Shown: one piece after another, positions 25,821-35,653 of the stretch
Layout of the letters: every line of letters begins with the position of its first letter
Numbering within the stretch: the stretch's first letter is position 1
Origin: Helicobacter sp. 10-6591
Lineage (GTDB): Bacteria; Campylobacterota; Campylobacteria; Campylobacterales; Helicobacteraceae
Assembly (NCBI RefSeq): GCF_003288805.1
Contig: NZ_NHYK01000006.1
Coordinates: forward strand, 1-64,000
Length of the DNA: 64,000 nucleotides
Direction: 5' to 3'
The notes under the pieces: model-generated
The model's input: only the letters and a program-made list of their open reading frames with translations
Database searches by the model: none
What the model was told of the DNA's origin: nothing
Made by a program: the position numbers and the translations under genes

Positions 25821-27971
25821 TTGAATTTTTTTTCTCAAATAGGTGCGATTGATACTATCGAAGATGCTATTGTACATCTACATACACTCACAAAAATAAC
25901 ACCAAGTATCAATCAAGCTATCCAAAAGGCAATCTGCTACCACCAAAACCAATTTCGCAAGAGCGGGATTCCGTATGTAGTCCATCCCCTGTGTGTGGCC
26001 TGTATTGTGGCGTTTTATGGTGGAGATGAAACGATGATTTGTGCAGCACTTTTACACGATGCAATCGAAGATACACATTGTAGTCTTGGCGATGTTGAGA
26101 GGGATTTTGGTTTAGACATTGCGCGCTTGGTAGATGCTTTGACTAAAATTGTAGAGATTCGTAAAGAAGAATTTGCTGGGCATTCTAACCAGAAGCTTCT
26201 AACTTCTGCGCTCTCTTTTCGAAAAATCCTGCTTGCTTCCATACAAGATATTCGTGCATTTGTTATCAAAATTTGTGATCGTATGCATAATATGCTTACC
26301 TTAGATTCTCTTGCACACCACAAAAGGATAAGAATCTCGGAAGAAACACTTGTCGTATATGCGCCAATAGCTCACAGATTAGGAATCTCTTCGCTCAAGG
26401 CAGAATTAGAGGATCGAAGTTTTTATTATTTATTCCCCGAAGAATACGCAAGGATTGATCGCTATATAAAAGACAACCACCAATCAATTGATTTGAAACT
26501 TAATTCATTTATTGATTCTGTACGACATTTGCTATTGAGTAATGGCTATAACGAAAAAGATTTTACTATTGAGCATCGTATCAAGCGTTACTATTCAATA
26601 TATCTCAAGATGCAACGCAAAGGTGTAGCGATTGATGAGATTTTGGACCTACTTGCTGTGCGTATTATCTTAAAAGAACCACTTGATTGTTATAGGGTGT
26701 TAGGAATCTTGCATTTGAATTTAAAGCCTGTTGTCTCGCGGCTGAAAGATTACATAGCAATCCCAAAAGAAAATGGCTATGAAACTATCCATACGACGAT
26801 TTTTGATAAATCAAGCATTTTTGAAGTGCAGATTCGCACAATCGATATGCACAAAAGTGCGCAATATGGAATCGCTGCACATTGGAAATACAAAAGTGGC
26901 GGGAGAGAGCCAAATCTCAACTGGGGTAATAATCTGCAATACCAAGATAATTCTCTTGAGGAATTTTATGAGTTAGCAAAAAATGATCTTTATAAAGATG
27001 ATATTATTGTTTTCTCTCCAAAGGGTGATACTTATAGCCTGCCTGTAGGGGCTTTGGTACTAGATTTTGCTTACGCGATACATACAGATGTGGGCAATCG
27101 TGCAAAGAGTGCATTTGTAAATCAGCAAAAAGCTTCATTGCTCCAACCACTCAAAAATAGCGACATTGTACGCATAATCACAGCCGACCATAATGAAGAG
27201 GTGCGACCACGCTGCAGCTGGGTAAATGCACTCAAAACTTCCAAAGCAAAATCACAGCTCAAACTCCAATGCCAGCTAAGAATCAAGGAGATTGATACAA
27301 AAGCAGCTATCCATATTCTTGCGACAATATTTGAAACCACCCCCGAAAAAATAAAAAAACACCTCAAGCAGATTGGATTGGACACAGAAGTTTATAAGAT
27401 TATGCGTGATAGGAGTTTTTTCAGAAATATTAAAAATGCAGTCAAAGAAGTTTATGAAAGACAAAAGAGTTTTTTGAGTATTTTTAAAACCAATCGTTTG
27501 AAAATACGACAAATCAAGCTTGACAACATTGTGGCATTTAGTAATTTTTCTCTTACCCAAGCAATTTTTGATTATTGTTGTCATCCAAAATATGGAGATG
27601 AGATTCTGGCTATCAAAAATGGCACAAAAATATCCATCCACCATAAGCTGTGTAATCGTGCAAACACAGAGATTGATAATGGTGCGAATATGGTGTTTGT
27701 GCAATGGCTAAAAAACCAAAAATACAATTACAAGATTCTCGTGGCTCTTGAAGACAAGAAGGGAGCAATCGCGGGACTGCTGAATGTCCTAAAGAAATAT
27801 GATTGTCGCGTGACCCGTATAAATTATGACAGAGCAAATAGCACTTTTAGTACATTCTGTGAAATATGGATAGAAAACGCAACAAATGATATTAAAAATC
27901 TTAGGGAGGCTTTGGAGAGACATTTTAATATCGTTGAATTTAGTGCGTTAAAAGATGCATATTCTAAGTAA
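25821..27971 (+). CDS. spoT: Bifunctional (p)ppGpp synthetase/hydrolase
   Basis: The 716-residue RSH protein has the HD hydrolase domain ('YVVHPLCVACIVAFYG', 'ALLHDAIEDTH'), the synthetase domain ('RIKRYYSIYLKMQRKG', 'LLAVRIIL', 'NGYETIHTTI'), a TGS domain ('IIVFSPKGDTYSLPVGALVLDFAYAIH') and a C-terminal ACT domain ('LVALEDKKGAIAGLLNVLKK'). It makes and degrades the alarmone ppGpp during starvation; Helicobacter has one such enzyme. The frame follows rpoZ directly in the same register after its stop, with no ATG, so TTG 25821 is the likely start despite a weak ribosome-binding site. Confidence 0.95.
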   Translation: MNFFSQIGAIDTIEDAIVHLHTLTKITPSINQAIQKAICYHQNQFRKSGIPYVVHPLCVACIVAFYGGDETMICAALLHDAIEDTHCSLGDVERDFGLDIARLVDALTKIVEIRKEEFAGHSNQKLLTSALSFRKILLASIQDIRAFVIKICDRMHNMLTLDSLAHHKRIRISEETLVVYAPIAHRLGISSLKAELEDRSFYYLFPEEYARIDRYIKDNHQSIDLKLNSFIDSVRHLLLSNGYNEKDFTIEHRIKRYYSIYLKMQRKGVAIDEILDLLAVRIILKEPLDCYRVLGILHLNLKPVVSRLKDYIAIPKENGYETIHTTIFDKSSIFEVQIRTIDMHKSAQYGIAAHWKYKSGGREPNLNWGNNLQYQDNSLEEFYELAKNDLYKDDIIVFSPKGDTYSLPVGALVLDFAYAIHTDVGNRAKSAFVNQQKASLLQPLKNSDIVRIITADHNEEVRPRCSWVNALKTSKAKSQLKLQCQLRIKEIDTKAAIHILATIFETTPEKIKKHLKQIGLDTEVYKIMRDRSFFRNIKNAVKEVYERQKSFLSIFKTNRLKIRQIKLDNIVAFSNFSLTQAIFDYCCHPKYGDEILAIKNGTKISIHHKLCNRANTEIDNGANMVFVQWLKNQKYNYKILVALEDKKGAIAGLLNVLKKYDCRVTRINYDRANSTFSTFCEIWIENATNDIKNLREALERHFNIVEFSALKDAYSK

Positions 27972-28005
27972 TCTAGAAAATCTTACATAATGCAAGGATA
28001 AGAAT

Positions 28006-29253
28006 ATGCAGCCATTAGAGTTTGAAAACAAATTAGATTCCACGCAGCTAGAGTGTCTGAACAATGCAATGGATGAACTAAGTAGAGGTGCAAGTGAATT
28101 CATAGGCCAAGAATATATCAGAGCGCTTGTGGCGAGATTTTTGCACACACAAGAACGCTTTGTTGTTAAGGCGGGCTTTGATCCTACTGCACCAGATTTA
28201 CACTTAGGACATACGACTTTGATTCATAAGCTTGCGACCTTTCAGCGTTTTGGCGGAGATGTGAAGTTTTTGATTGGTGATTTTACTGCGACCATTGGAG
28301 ATCCTACTGGTAAAAGCGAAACACGGAAACCTTTAAGTAAAGAAGAAGTGCAAAATAATGCCCGCACTTATACAGAACAAGTCTTTAAGATTTTAGATCC
28401 TCAATTCACACAAATCTGCTTTAACTCAGAGTGGATTAATGCCCTAGGTGTGAGTGGATTGGTCAATCTCAGCGCAAAGTTTTCTGTCGCACGAATGTTA
28501 GAGCGCGATGATTTTAGTAAACGTTATAAAAACAACCAGCCCATCTCTCTTATAGAGTTTTTGTATCCATTGCTACAGGGTTATGATTCTGTGGTGCTTG
28601 ATTGTGATATTGAACTAGGTGGGAATGATCAAAAATTCAATTTGCTTGTCGGACGTACATTGCAGCGTGCTTATGGTTTATCTAAAGAGCAGAGTATACT
28701 GACAATGCCATTATTAGAAGGTCTTGATGGTGTGCAGAAAATGAGCAAATCACTTCATAACTACATAGGAATCACTGAGGAACCAAACTCTATGTATGGC
28801 AAGATTTTAAGCATTTCAGATTCTCTTATGTGGCGATATTATGAGCTTTTATCTGCAAAAAGCTTGCAAGAATTAGCTTCTTTGCGAAAAGATGTGGAAT
28901 CTGGCGCAATCCACCCAAAGAAAGCAAAAGAAAATCTAGCCTTAGAGCTTGTGACAAGATACCACACCTTAGCCCAAGCTCGGGCGGCAAAAGATGAATT
29001 TGACAATGTGTTTAGTAAAGATGCAATTCCAAGTGATATACAAAGTTTTGAATTCCAAGCAAATGAGTGGATTTGTAAGATTGCACTTGAATCCGGGCTA
29101 TGCTCTTCAACATCTCAAGCAAGGCGTGATATCAAGGCTGGAGCGCTGCGATTGAATAAGCAAAAAATAAGCGATGAGAACTTAAAATTGCCTTCTGGGG
29201 ATTATATTTTACAGATTGGCAAAAGACGTTTTGTCAGGATTTTACTCAGATAA
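28006..29253 (+). CDS. tyrS: Tyrosyl-tRNA synthetase
   Basis: The 415-residue class I enzyme has the HIGH-like motif in '[14 protein letters not shown]', the KMSKS motif in '[11 protein letters not shown]' and a C-terminal S4 RNA-binding domain ('[19 protein letters not shown]'). This is the TyrRZ-type family. It charges tRNA-Tyr. AAGGATAAGAAT precedes ATG 28006. It sits in the rpoZ-spoT-tyrS block. Confidence 0.97.
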   Translation: MQPLEFENKLDSTQLECLNNAMDELSRGASEFIGQEYIRALVARFLHTQERFVVKAGFDPTAPDLHLGHTTLIHKLATFQRFGGDVKFLIGDFTATIGDPTGKSETRKPLSKEEVQNNARTYTEQVFKILDPQFTQICFNSEWINALGVSGLVNLSAKFSVARMLERDDFSKRYKNNQPISLIEFLYPLLQGYDSVVLDCDIELGGNDQKFNLLVGRTLQRAYGLSKEQSILTMPLLEGLDGVQKMSKSLHNYIGITEEPNSMYGKILSISDSLMWRYYELLSAKSLQELASLRKDVESGAIHPKKAKENLALELVTRYHTLAQARAAKDEFDNVFSKDAIPSDIQSFEFQANEWICKIALESGLCSSTSQARRDIKAGALRLNKQKISDENLKLPSGDYILQIGKRRFVRILLR

Positions 29254-29261
29254 GGACATTG

Positions 29262-30347
29262 ATGAAATTACAACCCCTGAAAATAGGAAAACACATTATT
29301 AAATACCCCATATTTCAAGGCGGTATGGGTATAGGAATCAGCTGGGATAATCTTGCAGGTAATGTTTCAAAGGAAGGTGCTCTAGGGATTCTGAGCGCTG
29401 TTGGAACAGGCTATTATAAAAAAATGCAATTTGTTGAAAAAATAGTCAATCTTAAACCATTTGAAGCAATCAATTTTTATTCAAAACAAGCACTAATAGA
29501 GCTTATCAAAAATGCACGTAAAATCTGTGGTAATGCACCACTAGGGGTAAATATACTTTATGCTATCAATGAATATGGCCGTGTAGTAAAAGATGCGTGT
29601 GAAGCAGGTGCAAATATCATAGTAACGGGAGCTGGACTTCCTACGAATATGCCGGAATTTACAAAAAAATTCCCAGAAGTCGCGCTTGTGCCAATCGTCT
29701 CCTCTGCCAAGGCGTTACGTATTATCTGCAAGCGTTGGAAAGATCGCTATTGTAGATTGCCTGATGCAGTGGTTGTAGAGGGACCATTGAGCGGTGGACA
29801 TCAAGGTTTTAGCTATGAGGATTGCTTCAAGCCAGAGTTCCAATTAGAATCTATTCTCCCGCAAGTTGTCAGCGAAGCGCAAAACTGGGGTGATATACCT
29901 GTGATTGCTGCTGGTGGGATTTGGGATAGAAATGATATTGAACATATGATTTCTTTAGGTGCGAGTGGAGTACAGATGGGGACGCGATTCTTAGGATCTA
30001 GTGAATGCGATGCATTAGCCTATAGAGAAATCATGCCACATATCACAAAAGAAGATATTGTCCTTATTAAATCTCCTGTGGGCTATCCAGCAAGAGCTAT
30101 CAAAATGGGTGTTTTACAGAGAATAGAAGAAGGTAATGCACCAAAGGTTCGCTGTGTGAGTAATTGCGTCTCTCCTTGTCAGAGAGGCGTAGAAGCCAAA
30201 AAAGTCGGTTATTGTATTGCGGATTCTCTAGGGGCTGGGCATCTTGGCGACAAAGAGAATGGTTTATACTTCACAGGTGCAAATGGTTATAGGATAGAAA
30301 AAATACAGAGTGTGCATGAGATTATTACGGAATTAGTCAAGGATTGA
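29262..30347 (+). CDS. Nitronate monooxygenase-family flavoprotein
   Basis: The 361-residue TIM-barrel FMN protein has 'PIFQGGMGIGISWDNLAGNVSKEGALGILSAVG', 'VEGPLSGGHQGF', 'VIAAGGIWDRNDIEHMISLGASGVQMGTRFL' (the phosphate-binding region). Family members oxidise nitronates or act as enoyl-reductase-like enzymes; the physiological substrate here is unknown. Several Cys (VRCVSNCVSPCQRG) near the C-terminus are notable. ATG 29262 follows AAGGACATTG; TTG 29259 is less likely. It ends one base before amiA. Confidence 0.88.
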   Translation: MKLQPLKIGKHIIKYPIFQGGMGIGISWDNLAGNVSKEGALGILSAVGTGYYKKMQFVEKIVNLKPFEAINFYSKQALIELIKNARKICGNAPLGVNILYAINEYGRVVKDACEAGANIIVTGAGLPTNMPEFTKKFPEVALVPIVSSAKALRIICKRWKDRYCRLPDAVVVEGPLSGGHQGFSYEDCFKPEFQLESILPQVVSEAQNWGDIPVIAAGGIWDRNDIEHMISLGASGVQMGTRFLGSSECDALAYREIMPHITKEDIVLIKSPVGYPARAIKMGVLQRIEEGNAPKVRCVSNCVSPCQRGVEAKKVGYCIADSLGAGHLGDKENGLYFTGANGYRIEKIQSVHEIITELVKD

Positions 30348-30348
30348 T

Positions 30349-31455
30349 GTGTGCAGATTCTTTCGTGTATTTCTGTATCTGTGCTTTTTTGGGTATTCCG
30401 TAGGTTTCACACAGTCACAACTACCCAGAATTACGAGCCTCATACCCTTTGGAGATACGAATCTTAAAGTTATTTTCAATCAAGGGATTACAAATCTCTC
30501 TCTCAATCAAAGCAGACTCAAAGACGGACGTATATTCATAGATTTTAGAGCCGTTTTGGTAGTCCCGAAACGAAGTTTTACGTTTAAAAATACTTCAATC
30601 ATCAATATCGCGCAAAATACTCCAGAAGTTGTTCGTATAGTAATAAAACCAAGTGAAAAATATAGCTACGAGATTAGCAAACAGGCCAATAGTCTTTATA
30701 TCCGCCAAATACCAAAAGATTCCACAGATTCTAAGAATCTTACAAAACAGAAAACTCAAATATCGCCTCCCCAAAAACCCATAAAAAAAATCATCGTTTT
30801 GGATCCAGGACATGGAGGTAAAGATTGTGGTGCTATAGGTGTGAATAAGGTATGTGAAAAAACCATCGTTTTAGATGTAGCTAAAGCACTAGATGTCGAA
30901 CTTAAGAGGCGTGGGTATAGTGTATTTATGACCAGAAACAATGATAGTTTTATTGATCTTATTGATAGGACAAAATTTGCAAATGATAAAAATGCAGATC
31001 TCTTTATCTCAATCCATGCAAACTCTGTCCCAGTAGGCAGAAAATCTCCTAGCGGTATAGAGACCTATTTCCTTTCAACCAATCGAAGTGAAAGAGCATT
31101 GAAGGTTGCAGAAACCGAGAATATAGGTGATCTTGCTACGATGAATTATTTTTCTAAACACACCTTTCTTAATGCAATCAACAACCATAGATTGATTGCT
31201 TCAAGCAAATTGGCTATTGATATACAAGCAGGAATGATTGAATCTGTGCGTCGCAAACATAAAAATATTGTTGATGGTGGTGTAAGGGATGGACCATTTT
31301 GGGTACTAGCAGGTGCACTTATGCCCTCTGTGCTTATCGAGCTAGGTTATGTGTCACATAAGAATGAAGGCAAGCTACTCACGGATAAAGAATACCAAAG
31401 GCTATTAGCTATTGGCATTGCTGATGGAATCGATGATTATTTAGAAAAAAATTAA
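30349..31455 (+). CDS. amiA: N-acetylmuramoyl-L-alanine amidase AmiA
   Basis: The 368-residue exported enzyme has a signal peptide (about residues 1-20), an AMIN-like beta domain (about 25-125) and an Amidase_3 catalytic domain with the zinc ligands in 'VLDPGHGGKDCGAIG', 'ISIHANSVP' and the Glu in 'PSVLIELGYVSHKNE'. It cleaves the amide between MurNAc and L-Ala, needed for cell separation and, in H. pylori, coccoid conversion. GTG 30349 has AAGGA upstream; an overlapping ATG at 30347 is in another frame. Confidence 0.94.
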   Translation: MCRFFRVFLYLCFFGYSVGFTQSQLPRITSLIPFGDTNLKVIFNQGITNLSLNQSRLKDGRIFIDFRAVLVVPKRSFTFKNTSIINIAQNTPEVVRIVIKPSEKYSYEISKQANSLYIRQIPKDSTDSKNLTKQKTQISPPQKPIKKIIVLDPGHGGKDCGAIGVNKVCEKTIVLDVAKALDVELKRRGYSVFMTRNNDSFIDLIDRTKFANDKNADLFISIHANSVPVGRKSPSGIETYFLSTNRSERALKVAETENIGDLATMNYFSKHTFLNAINNHRLIASSKLAIDIQAGMIESVRRKHKNIVDGGVRDGPFWVLAGALMPSVLIELGYVSHKNEGKLLTDKEYQRLLAIGIADGIDDYLEKN

Positions 31456-31464
31456 AGGATTATT

Positions 31465-32313
31465 TTGAAGGTTCTTAATAATCGTGTAAGTATTGTTTGT
31501 TCATGCTTATTTTTTATGCTGTTTTGCTGGATTGTCATTACATTGCTGAGTTCAAGATTCTTGGAAACATTTTCTTATATATTTTTTATTTTTATCCGAG
31601 AGTATGGAGTTTTTAGCACTATCACTAATCGTATTTTACTCTGTGGAGCACTTTTAAGCCTTGCCTTTTTGGTCATTGGCGCAAAGAAGTTTGATGCTGT
31701 ATTACACAGTCTCATTTTTTGCTTATGCATAGGGTTTATATATTTCATCGTATTCACCTCGATTCAGCATCCAAAGCCTATGCAAGATATTGCAAGCTTG
31801 CTGTTAATAGAATCTAGCATCGATCATCGTAGTGTGATAGAAAGTATTTGGGATTATAAAGCACGCATTTTTCTGAGTAGTTTTGTTTATATATTCTTTA
31901 TTTTTTTGCCACTTGCTTTTTCTCTATTCCATATTACACCAAATACGAAAAGTTACGCTGGAAATCTGCTTGAGATTCTCAAACCAAGTTTAGAGATTGT
32001 AGTCATAGCACTTTTTGCAAGTGCTATACAGCCCTTTTACTTGAAAGCAAATTTTTATGAATATATTGATTTGGCTGTTTTCGTGCTAGGCACAATATTT
32101 TTGTGTGTAGTGTTGATACAACAAAGGCCAAAGCTAGATTTTTATGGGTACAGCAATATCGTGTTGCTATTTCTTGGAATCATAGTTGTCGCGCTGTGCT
32201 CAAACATTCTTGCAAGTTCAGATCAGTATTTCCATGTGCGCTATATGTTGTATGCATTTGTGTTTGTAGCATGGTATGCGGAATGGGGGTACAATTACAT
32301 CATGCAGAGCTAA
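31465..32313 (+). CDS. Multi-spanning membrane protein of unknown function
   Basis: The 282-residue protein has about seven hydrophobic segments (e.g. VSIVCSCLFFMLFCWIVITL, ILLCGALLSLAFLVIG, VLLFLGIIVVALCSNILA) with short loops and no recognised motif. It starts with TTG 31465 behind AAAGGATT and follows amiA by 9 nt, suggesting operon membership and perhaps an envelope role. I cannot assign a function. Confidence 0.75.
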   Translation: MKVLNNRVSIVCSCLFFMLFCWIVITLLSSRFLETFSYIFFIFIREYGVFSTITNRILLCGALLSLAFLVIGAKKFDAVLHSLIFCLCIGFIYFIVFTSIQHPKPMQDIASLLLIESSIDHRSVIESIWDYKARIFLSSFVYIFFIFLPLAFSLFHITPNTKSYAGNLLEILKPSLEIVVIALFASAIQPFYLKANFYEYIDLAVFVLGTIFLCVVLIQQRPKLDFYGYSNIVLLFLGIIVVALCSNILASSDQYFHVRYMLYAFVFVAWYAEWGYNYIMQS

Positions 32314-32367
32314 GTTGGCATTTTTTTTGCTACTGAGTTCAATATACAGAATACTTGGAGAATCTTG

Positions 32368-33408
32368 ATGAAAAGAATTTGTACTTTTGCATTGCTCTTG
32401 ACATTTATCTATGCAGAACCAGAAAGTTCTCCGGATGCGACAATCACACAATTACCCAACCAACCGCAAATAAACCAACAATTATTAGTTTCTAATCAAG
32501 ATAATCGAGCAAATAAAAACTTTTCGAATATGCCTTATGAGGACTTTGAAACCATAGTTCAGAATTCCAATGCCTCACTGAATTCTGCTATCGCTTTTGC
32601 AAAGATGGGCGAATACACAAAAGCTCTTGATCTTTTTATGCAAGCTTGTCAAAGTGGTAATGCTGCCGGGTGTTTTGGTAGTGGGCTTATCTACATGTAT
32701 GGTATGCAAAGCGGCATACCCGATCCAAATACAGCCGTAAAATTCTATGGGAAAGCCTGCTCTGCAGGCGATGCGACAGCGTGCGCGAATCTAGCGCTTG
32801 CTTATGATAATGGACATGGAGTCATACAAGACAAAGAGCAGGCCCATCAGCTTTATAGCGTAGCCTGCTCTGGTGGTGATAGCCTTGCTTGCACAAATTT
32901 GGGTTGGTCATATGCTAATGGTGTTGGCACAAAGAGAGATTATATGAAAGCATTGGAGGCATACCGAACAGCTTGTGGTCTAGGCAGTGAATTGGGTTGC
33001 TATAACTTAGGGCTTATGACCAATACAAACAATATCTTTGGTATGAACAAAGATAAGATGGGAGTGGTTGAATTGAATTATGTCGCATGTGAGCAAGGTG
33101 ATCTTGTGGCTTGTGGCAATTTAGGCTATCTGTATGCTACAGGTCAGGAAGGAGCAAACCAAAATTATCATTATGCTGCAAGATATTTCAGTCTCGCTTG
33201 CGATGGTGCGTATATGCAGAGCTGCAATAATCTAGGTGTGCTTTATGACGGTGGATTTGGTGTGCGCCAAGACAAAGCAAGGGCGATTGAACTCTTTGGG
33301 ATAGCTTGCGATTATGGTTTCCAAGAAGCATGTAATAATTTTAGTCTGATGCAAACCTTTGGTTCTCTTAATTCTGAGAATACAGTTGCAAAAATGTTTG
33401 GAATGTGA
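32368..33408 (+). CDS. Secreted Sel1-repeat cysteine-rich protein (Hcp-like)
   Basis: The 346-residue protein has a signal peptide (MKRICTFALLLTFIYA) and about seven 36-residue Sel1 repeats, each with paired Cys spaced by seven residues (e.g. 'ACQSGNAAGCFGSGLIYMYG', 'ACSAGDATACANLALAYDNG'). This disulfide-linked alpha/alpha solenoid is the Helicobacter cysteine-rich protein design; several such proteins are secreted and have been linked to beta-lactamase-like or immune-stimulating activity. The precise role is not known. ATG 32368 follows GGAGAATCTTG. Confidence 0.88.
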   Translation: MKRICTFALLLTFIYAEPESSPDATITQLPNQPQINQQLLVSNQDNRANKNFSNMPYEDFETIVQNSNASLNSAIAFAKMGEYTKALDLFMQACQSGNAAGCFGSGLIYMYGMQSGIPDPNTAVKFYGKACSAGDATACANLALAYDNGHGVIQDKEQAHQLYSVACSGGDSLACTNLGWSYANGVGTKRDYMKALEAYRTACGLGSELGCYNLGLMTNTNNIFGMNKDKMGVVELNYVACEQGDLVACGNLGYLYATGQEGANQNYHYAARYFSLACDGAYMQSCNNLGVLYDGGFGVRQDKARAIELFGIACDYGFQEACNNFSLMQTFGSLNSENTVAKMFGM

Positions 33409-33413
33409 TTTTC

Positions 33414-33839
33414 TTAATCCCGCGTAAATTCTAATTTCTCTCTTTGCTTGAGACTATTATCAGTGTATTTAAGCCAGAGAATCTCAAGTGCATATACAGC
33501 TCCTACGCGAAATCTCGCTATGTTAAAGCGCTTGTAATAAAGCTTGCTTTGTTCTGTCGTAGCATCTAGAAATCTCGCTTTTATCTGCACACCTTTTATT
33601 GATGGAATTTTTGGAGTGTTATACGCGATACTAACTCCCACAATAGGCGATTGCACGGCTAAGATTATATGTTTTGAATCTTCTTTGCTCTTAAAAACAA
33701 GCGCTTGATTTTGTGCATCAAATGCATAAAAACAACTTGCAGTATAAACACTACCCTCACTTTGTGTCTTGTCATTATCGATAACGCTTAAATGCAAGAC
33801 ATGTTGCTTGCGCAAAAATTTGGATATGAGAGCATGCAT
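33414..33839 (-). CDS. UPF0306 (YhbP-like) flavin-reductase-fold protein
   Basis: The 141-residue protein follows the YhbP/UPF0306 pattern: 'ISKFLRKQHVLHLSV' at the start, 'ASCFYAFDAQNQALVF' in the middle, 'IPSIKGVQIKARF', and 'LWLKYTDNSL...KLEFTRD' at the end. The family has an FMN-binding split-barrel fold, but its function is unproven. It is convergent with the Sel1 gene (5-nt gap). Confidence 0.8.
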   Translation of the reverse strand: MHALISKFLRKQHVLHLSVIDNDKTQSEGSVYTASCFYAFDAQNQALVFKSKEDSKHIILAVQSPIVGVSIAYNTPKIPSIKGVQIKARFLDATTEQSKLYYKRFNIARFRVGAVYALEILWLKYTDNSLKQREKLEFTRD

Positions 33840-33891
33840 AAGATTGGATTTTGGGGAGATTTAATCAAGCGAGCAAGTTAGGATACCAAGA

Positions 33892-34941
33892 CTAGTCAAA
33901 AGTTGGTGTTGGTGTCTCATCAGTTGAATCTGGGAGTTGTGGATACTCAATTTTTGGCTTGCGTCCTGTGAGTGAATGTAAAAATGCAGTGATTTTATCT
34001 GCCTGCACATCATCTAGCTCTATCCCTAACTGCACGCTTGCCATCTCTTTAACTGCATCTGTAAGTTTCCAGATAGCACCATTATGAAAATATGGAGGAG
34101 TTTGTGCGATATTGCGCAAAGTAGGAGTTTTAACTCTTCCATCTTTGTCGCCTTTAAAACCACCAAGCGAAGTGTACTTATACTCTCTAGCAATATTAAA
34201 CGGCTGCATACTACCGCCAAGATTCACTCCACCATGGCAAGTTGCACAGCCTGTCTCAATAAACAGTACCAAACCCTCTTTTTGTTTGCTATCAAGTGCT
34301 GAGTTACTACCATTCATGTAATCATCAAATGGCGAAGGGGTAACAAGCGTGCGTTCAAATACACCAATGGTATCTGCGATAAGCTCAAAGCTCACTTTTG
34401 TGTCTGCGCCATAGGATTTTTTAAACTCCGCTACATATGCTGGTATAGAATTTATACGCCTTTCAACTTCAGCTCTAGAAGATGCCATTTCTATCTGGTT
34501 TTCCATCGGTCCTTGAGCCTGTTCAGAGAGGTGTGCTGCCCTGCCATCATAGAATTGCACTTCATTAAAGACACTATTATAAACAGTCGGAGAGTTCAGA
34601 TGCTCGTGATTTGCCGCCCATTTATGACCAATAGCGACAGGGACCAGATCGACTCCACCAAGAGCTAAATTATGGCAGGTGTTGCAAGAAATCAGATTGC
34701 TAGCAGATAATCGTGGATCAAAATACAGTTTTTTGCCAAGTTCTATTTTTGCTGGTGTCGATTTGTTGTTCTTAGATTCTGGAGCGGATTTTTCTGCAAG
34801 AGCAGCGAGCTCTTTTTGTGATTTTGGGAATGCTTCTATGCCATTGTCAAGTACCATTTTTCTCAACTCATTATCAGTTGGAATAGCCTGAAGGCTAAGA
34901 CTGGAAGCAATACTAAACGCTAAAAGGTATCCTGTTTTCAT
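33892..34941 (-). CDS. ccp: Dihaem cytochrome c peroxidase
   Basis: The 349-residue periplasmic protein has a signal peptide (MKTGYLLAFSIASSLSLQA), two haem c motifs (CNTCH and CATCH) and 'SPTVYNSVFNEVQFYDGRAAHLSEQAQGPM', 'GVFERTLVTPSPFDDYMNGS' and 'VKTPTLRNIAQTPPYFHNGAI' typical of bacterial CcpA/MauG-like peroxidases. It reduces hydrogen peroxide to water with electrons from cytochrome c, probably linked to the bc1 complex at 19158-22166. The MarR gene at 35060 is on the same strand just upstream. Confidence 0.95.
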   Translation of the reverse strand: MKTGYLLAFSIASSLSLQAIPTDNELRKMVLDNGIEAFPKSQKELAALAEKSAPESKNNKSTPAKIELGKKLYFDPRLSASNLISCNTCHNLALGGVDLVPVAIGHKWAANHEHLNSPTVYNSVFNEVQFYDGRAAHLSEQAQGPMENQIEMASSRAEVERRINSIPAYVAEFKKSYGADTKVSFELIADTIGVFERTLVTPSPFDDYMNGSNSALDSKQKEGLVLFIETGCATCHGGVNLGGSMQPFNIAREYKYTSLGGFKGDKDGRVKTPTLRNIAQTPPYFHNGAIWKLTDAVKEMASVQLGIELDDVQADKITAFLHSLTGRKPKIEYPQLPDSTDETPTPTFD

Positions 34942-35059
34942 TCTCTTTCCTTGACTTAAATGTTGTGGTTAGGCAGTTTTTTGCCTCTTTCGAAAATCTT
35001 TCGAAAAAAAGCGGCGATTGTACAGGAATCTTCATTAAGCTAAATTTAAGTAGAGTAAT

Positions 35060-35497
35060 TTAATGGCTATTTTTGTCGTTTTTAGCAATGCCGCGATAGA
35101 ATTTTGTCAAAAGCGCTATAAACTTCTCTAAATCTTCATCGCTAAACATATACAAGACTTTCCTTTCATGCTCTATGAGAATCTTAGAAATTTCTTGTAA
35201 GCGTTTTTTGCCAGATTCTGTAAGGCATATAAGATTTTCTTTACGATTGTTTGGATTTTTATTGCGTCGCAATAATCCTAAGTCTTCAAGATGGTCGATA
35301 AAAAACCTAATAGTATTCTTGTCTGTGTCAATAATCTTGGCTATTTCTGTTTGAGAAACATGTCTTTTTGCTACCACAAAAAGTATGCCAACTTCTCGCC
35401 TATCATTAAATTCTGTATCTTTTATCATTCCTTCTAGTTTCTGTTTCATCAAAAATGACAATTTGCTGCAAAGCAGAAGCATCGATTCCTCAATCAT
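35060..35497 (-). CDS. MarR-family transcriptional regulator
   Basis: The 145-residue protein has a winged-helix domain ('VSQTEIAKIIDTDKNTIRFFIDHLEDLGLLRRNKNPNNRKENLICLTESGKKRL') flanked by dimerisation helices, the MarR plan. It may respond to small phenolic or oxidising compounds. ATG 35497 follows GGACAGGTATC; TTG 35512 is a weaker choice. Two direct repeats overlap its promoter, suggesting autoregulation. It could also control the cytochrome c peroxidase downstream. Confidence 0.88.
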   Translation of the reverse strand: MIEESMLLLCSKLSFLMKQKLEGMIKDTEFNDRREVGILFVVAKRHVSQTEIAKIIDTDKNTIRFFIDHLEDLGLLRRNKNPNNRKENLICLTESGKKRLQEISKILIEHERKVLYMFSDEDLEKFIALLTKFYRGIAKNDKNSH

Positions 35498-35519
35498 GAT
35501 ACCTGTCCCCAAATAATGA

Positions 35520-35548
35520 TATAAAAATATTATTGTATAAAAATATTA
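35520..35548 (-). promoter_or_regulatory. MarR-gene promoter with two 13-bp direct repeats
   Basis: TATAAAAATATTA occurs at 35520-35532 and 35536-35548 (16-nt spacing). On the minus strand a TACAAT -10 box (35537-35532) lies between the copies. This is a candidate operator for the MarR protein. Confidence 0.4.
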
Positions 35549-35609
35549 CCTACTTACTATCTAAGCGTCCCTATCCCCGTTCAGCAAAGAGAATTTAAGC
35601 TTTTGATCC

Positions 35610-35615
35610 TATAAT
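35610..35615 (+). promoter_or_regulatory. -10 box of the (TA)8 membrane-protein gene
   Basis: A perfect TATAAT lies 39 nt before ATG 35654 in the divergent region shared with the MarR gene. Confidence 0.5.
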
Positions 35616-35653
35616 TTTGCTCTACTACCACCACACGCCACAAAGGAATACCA

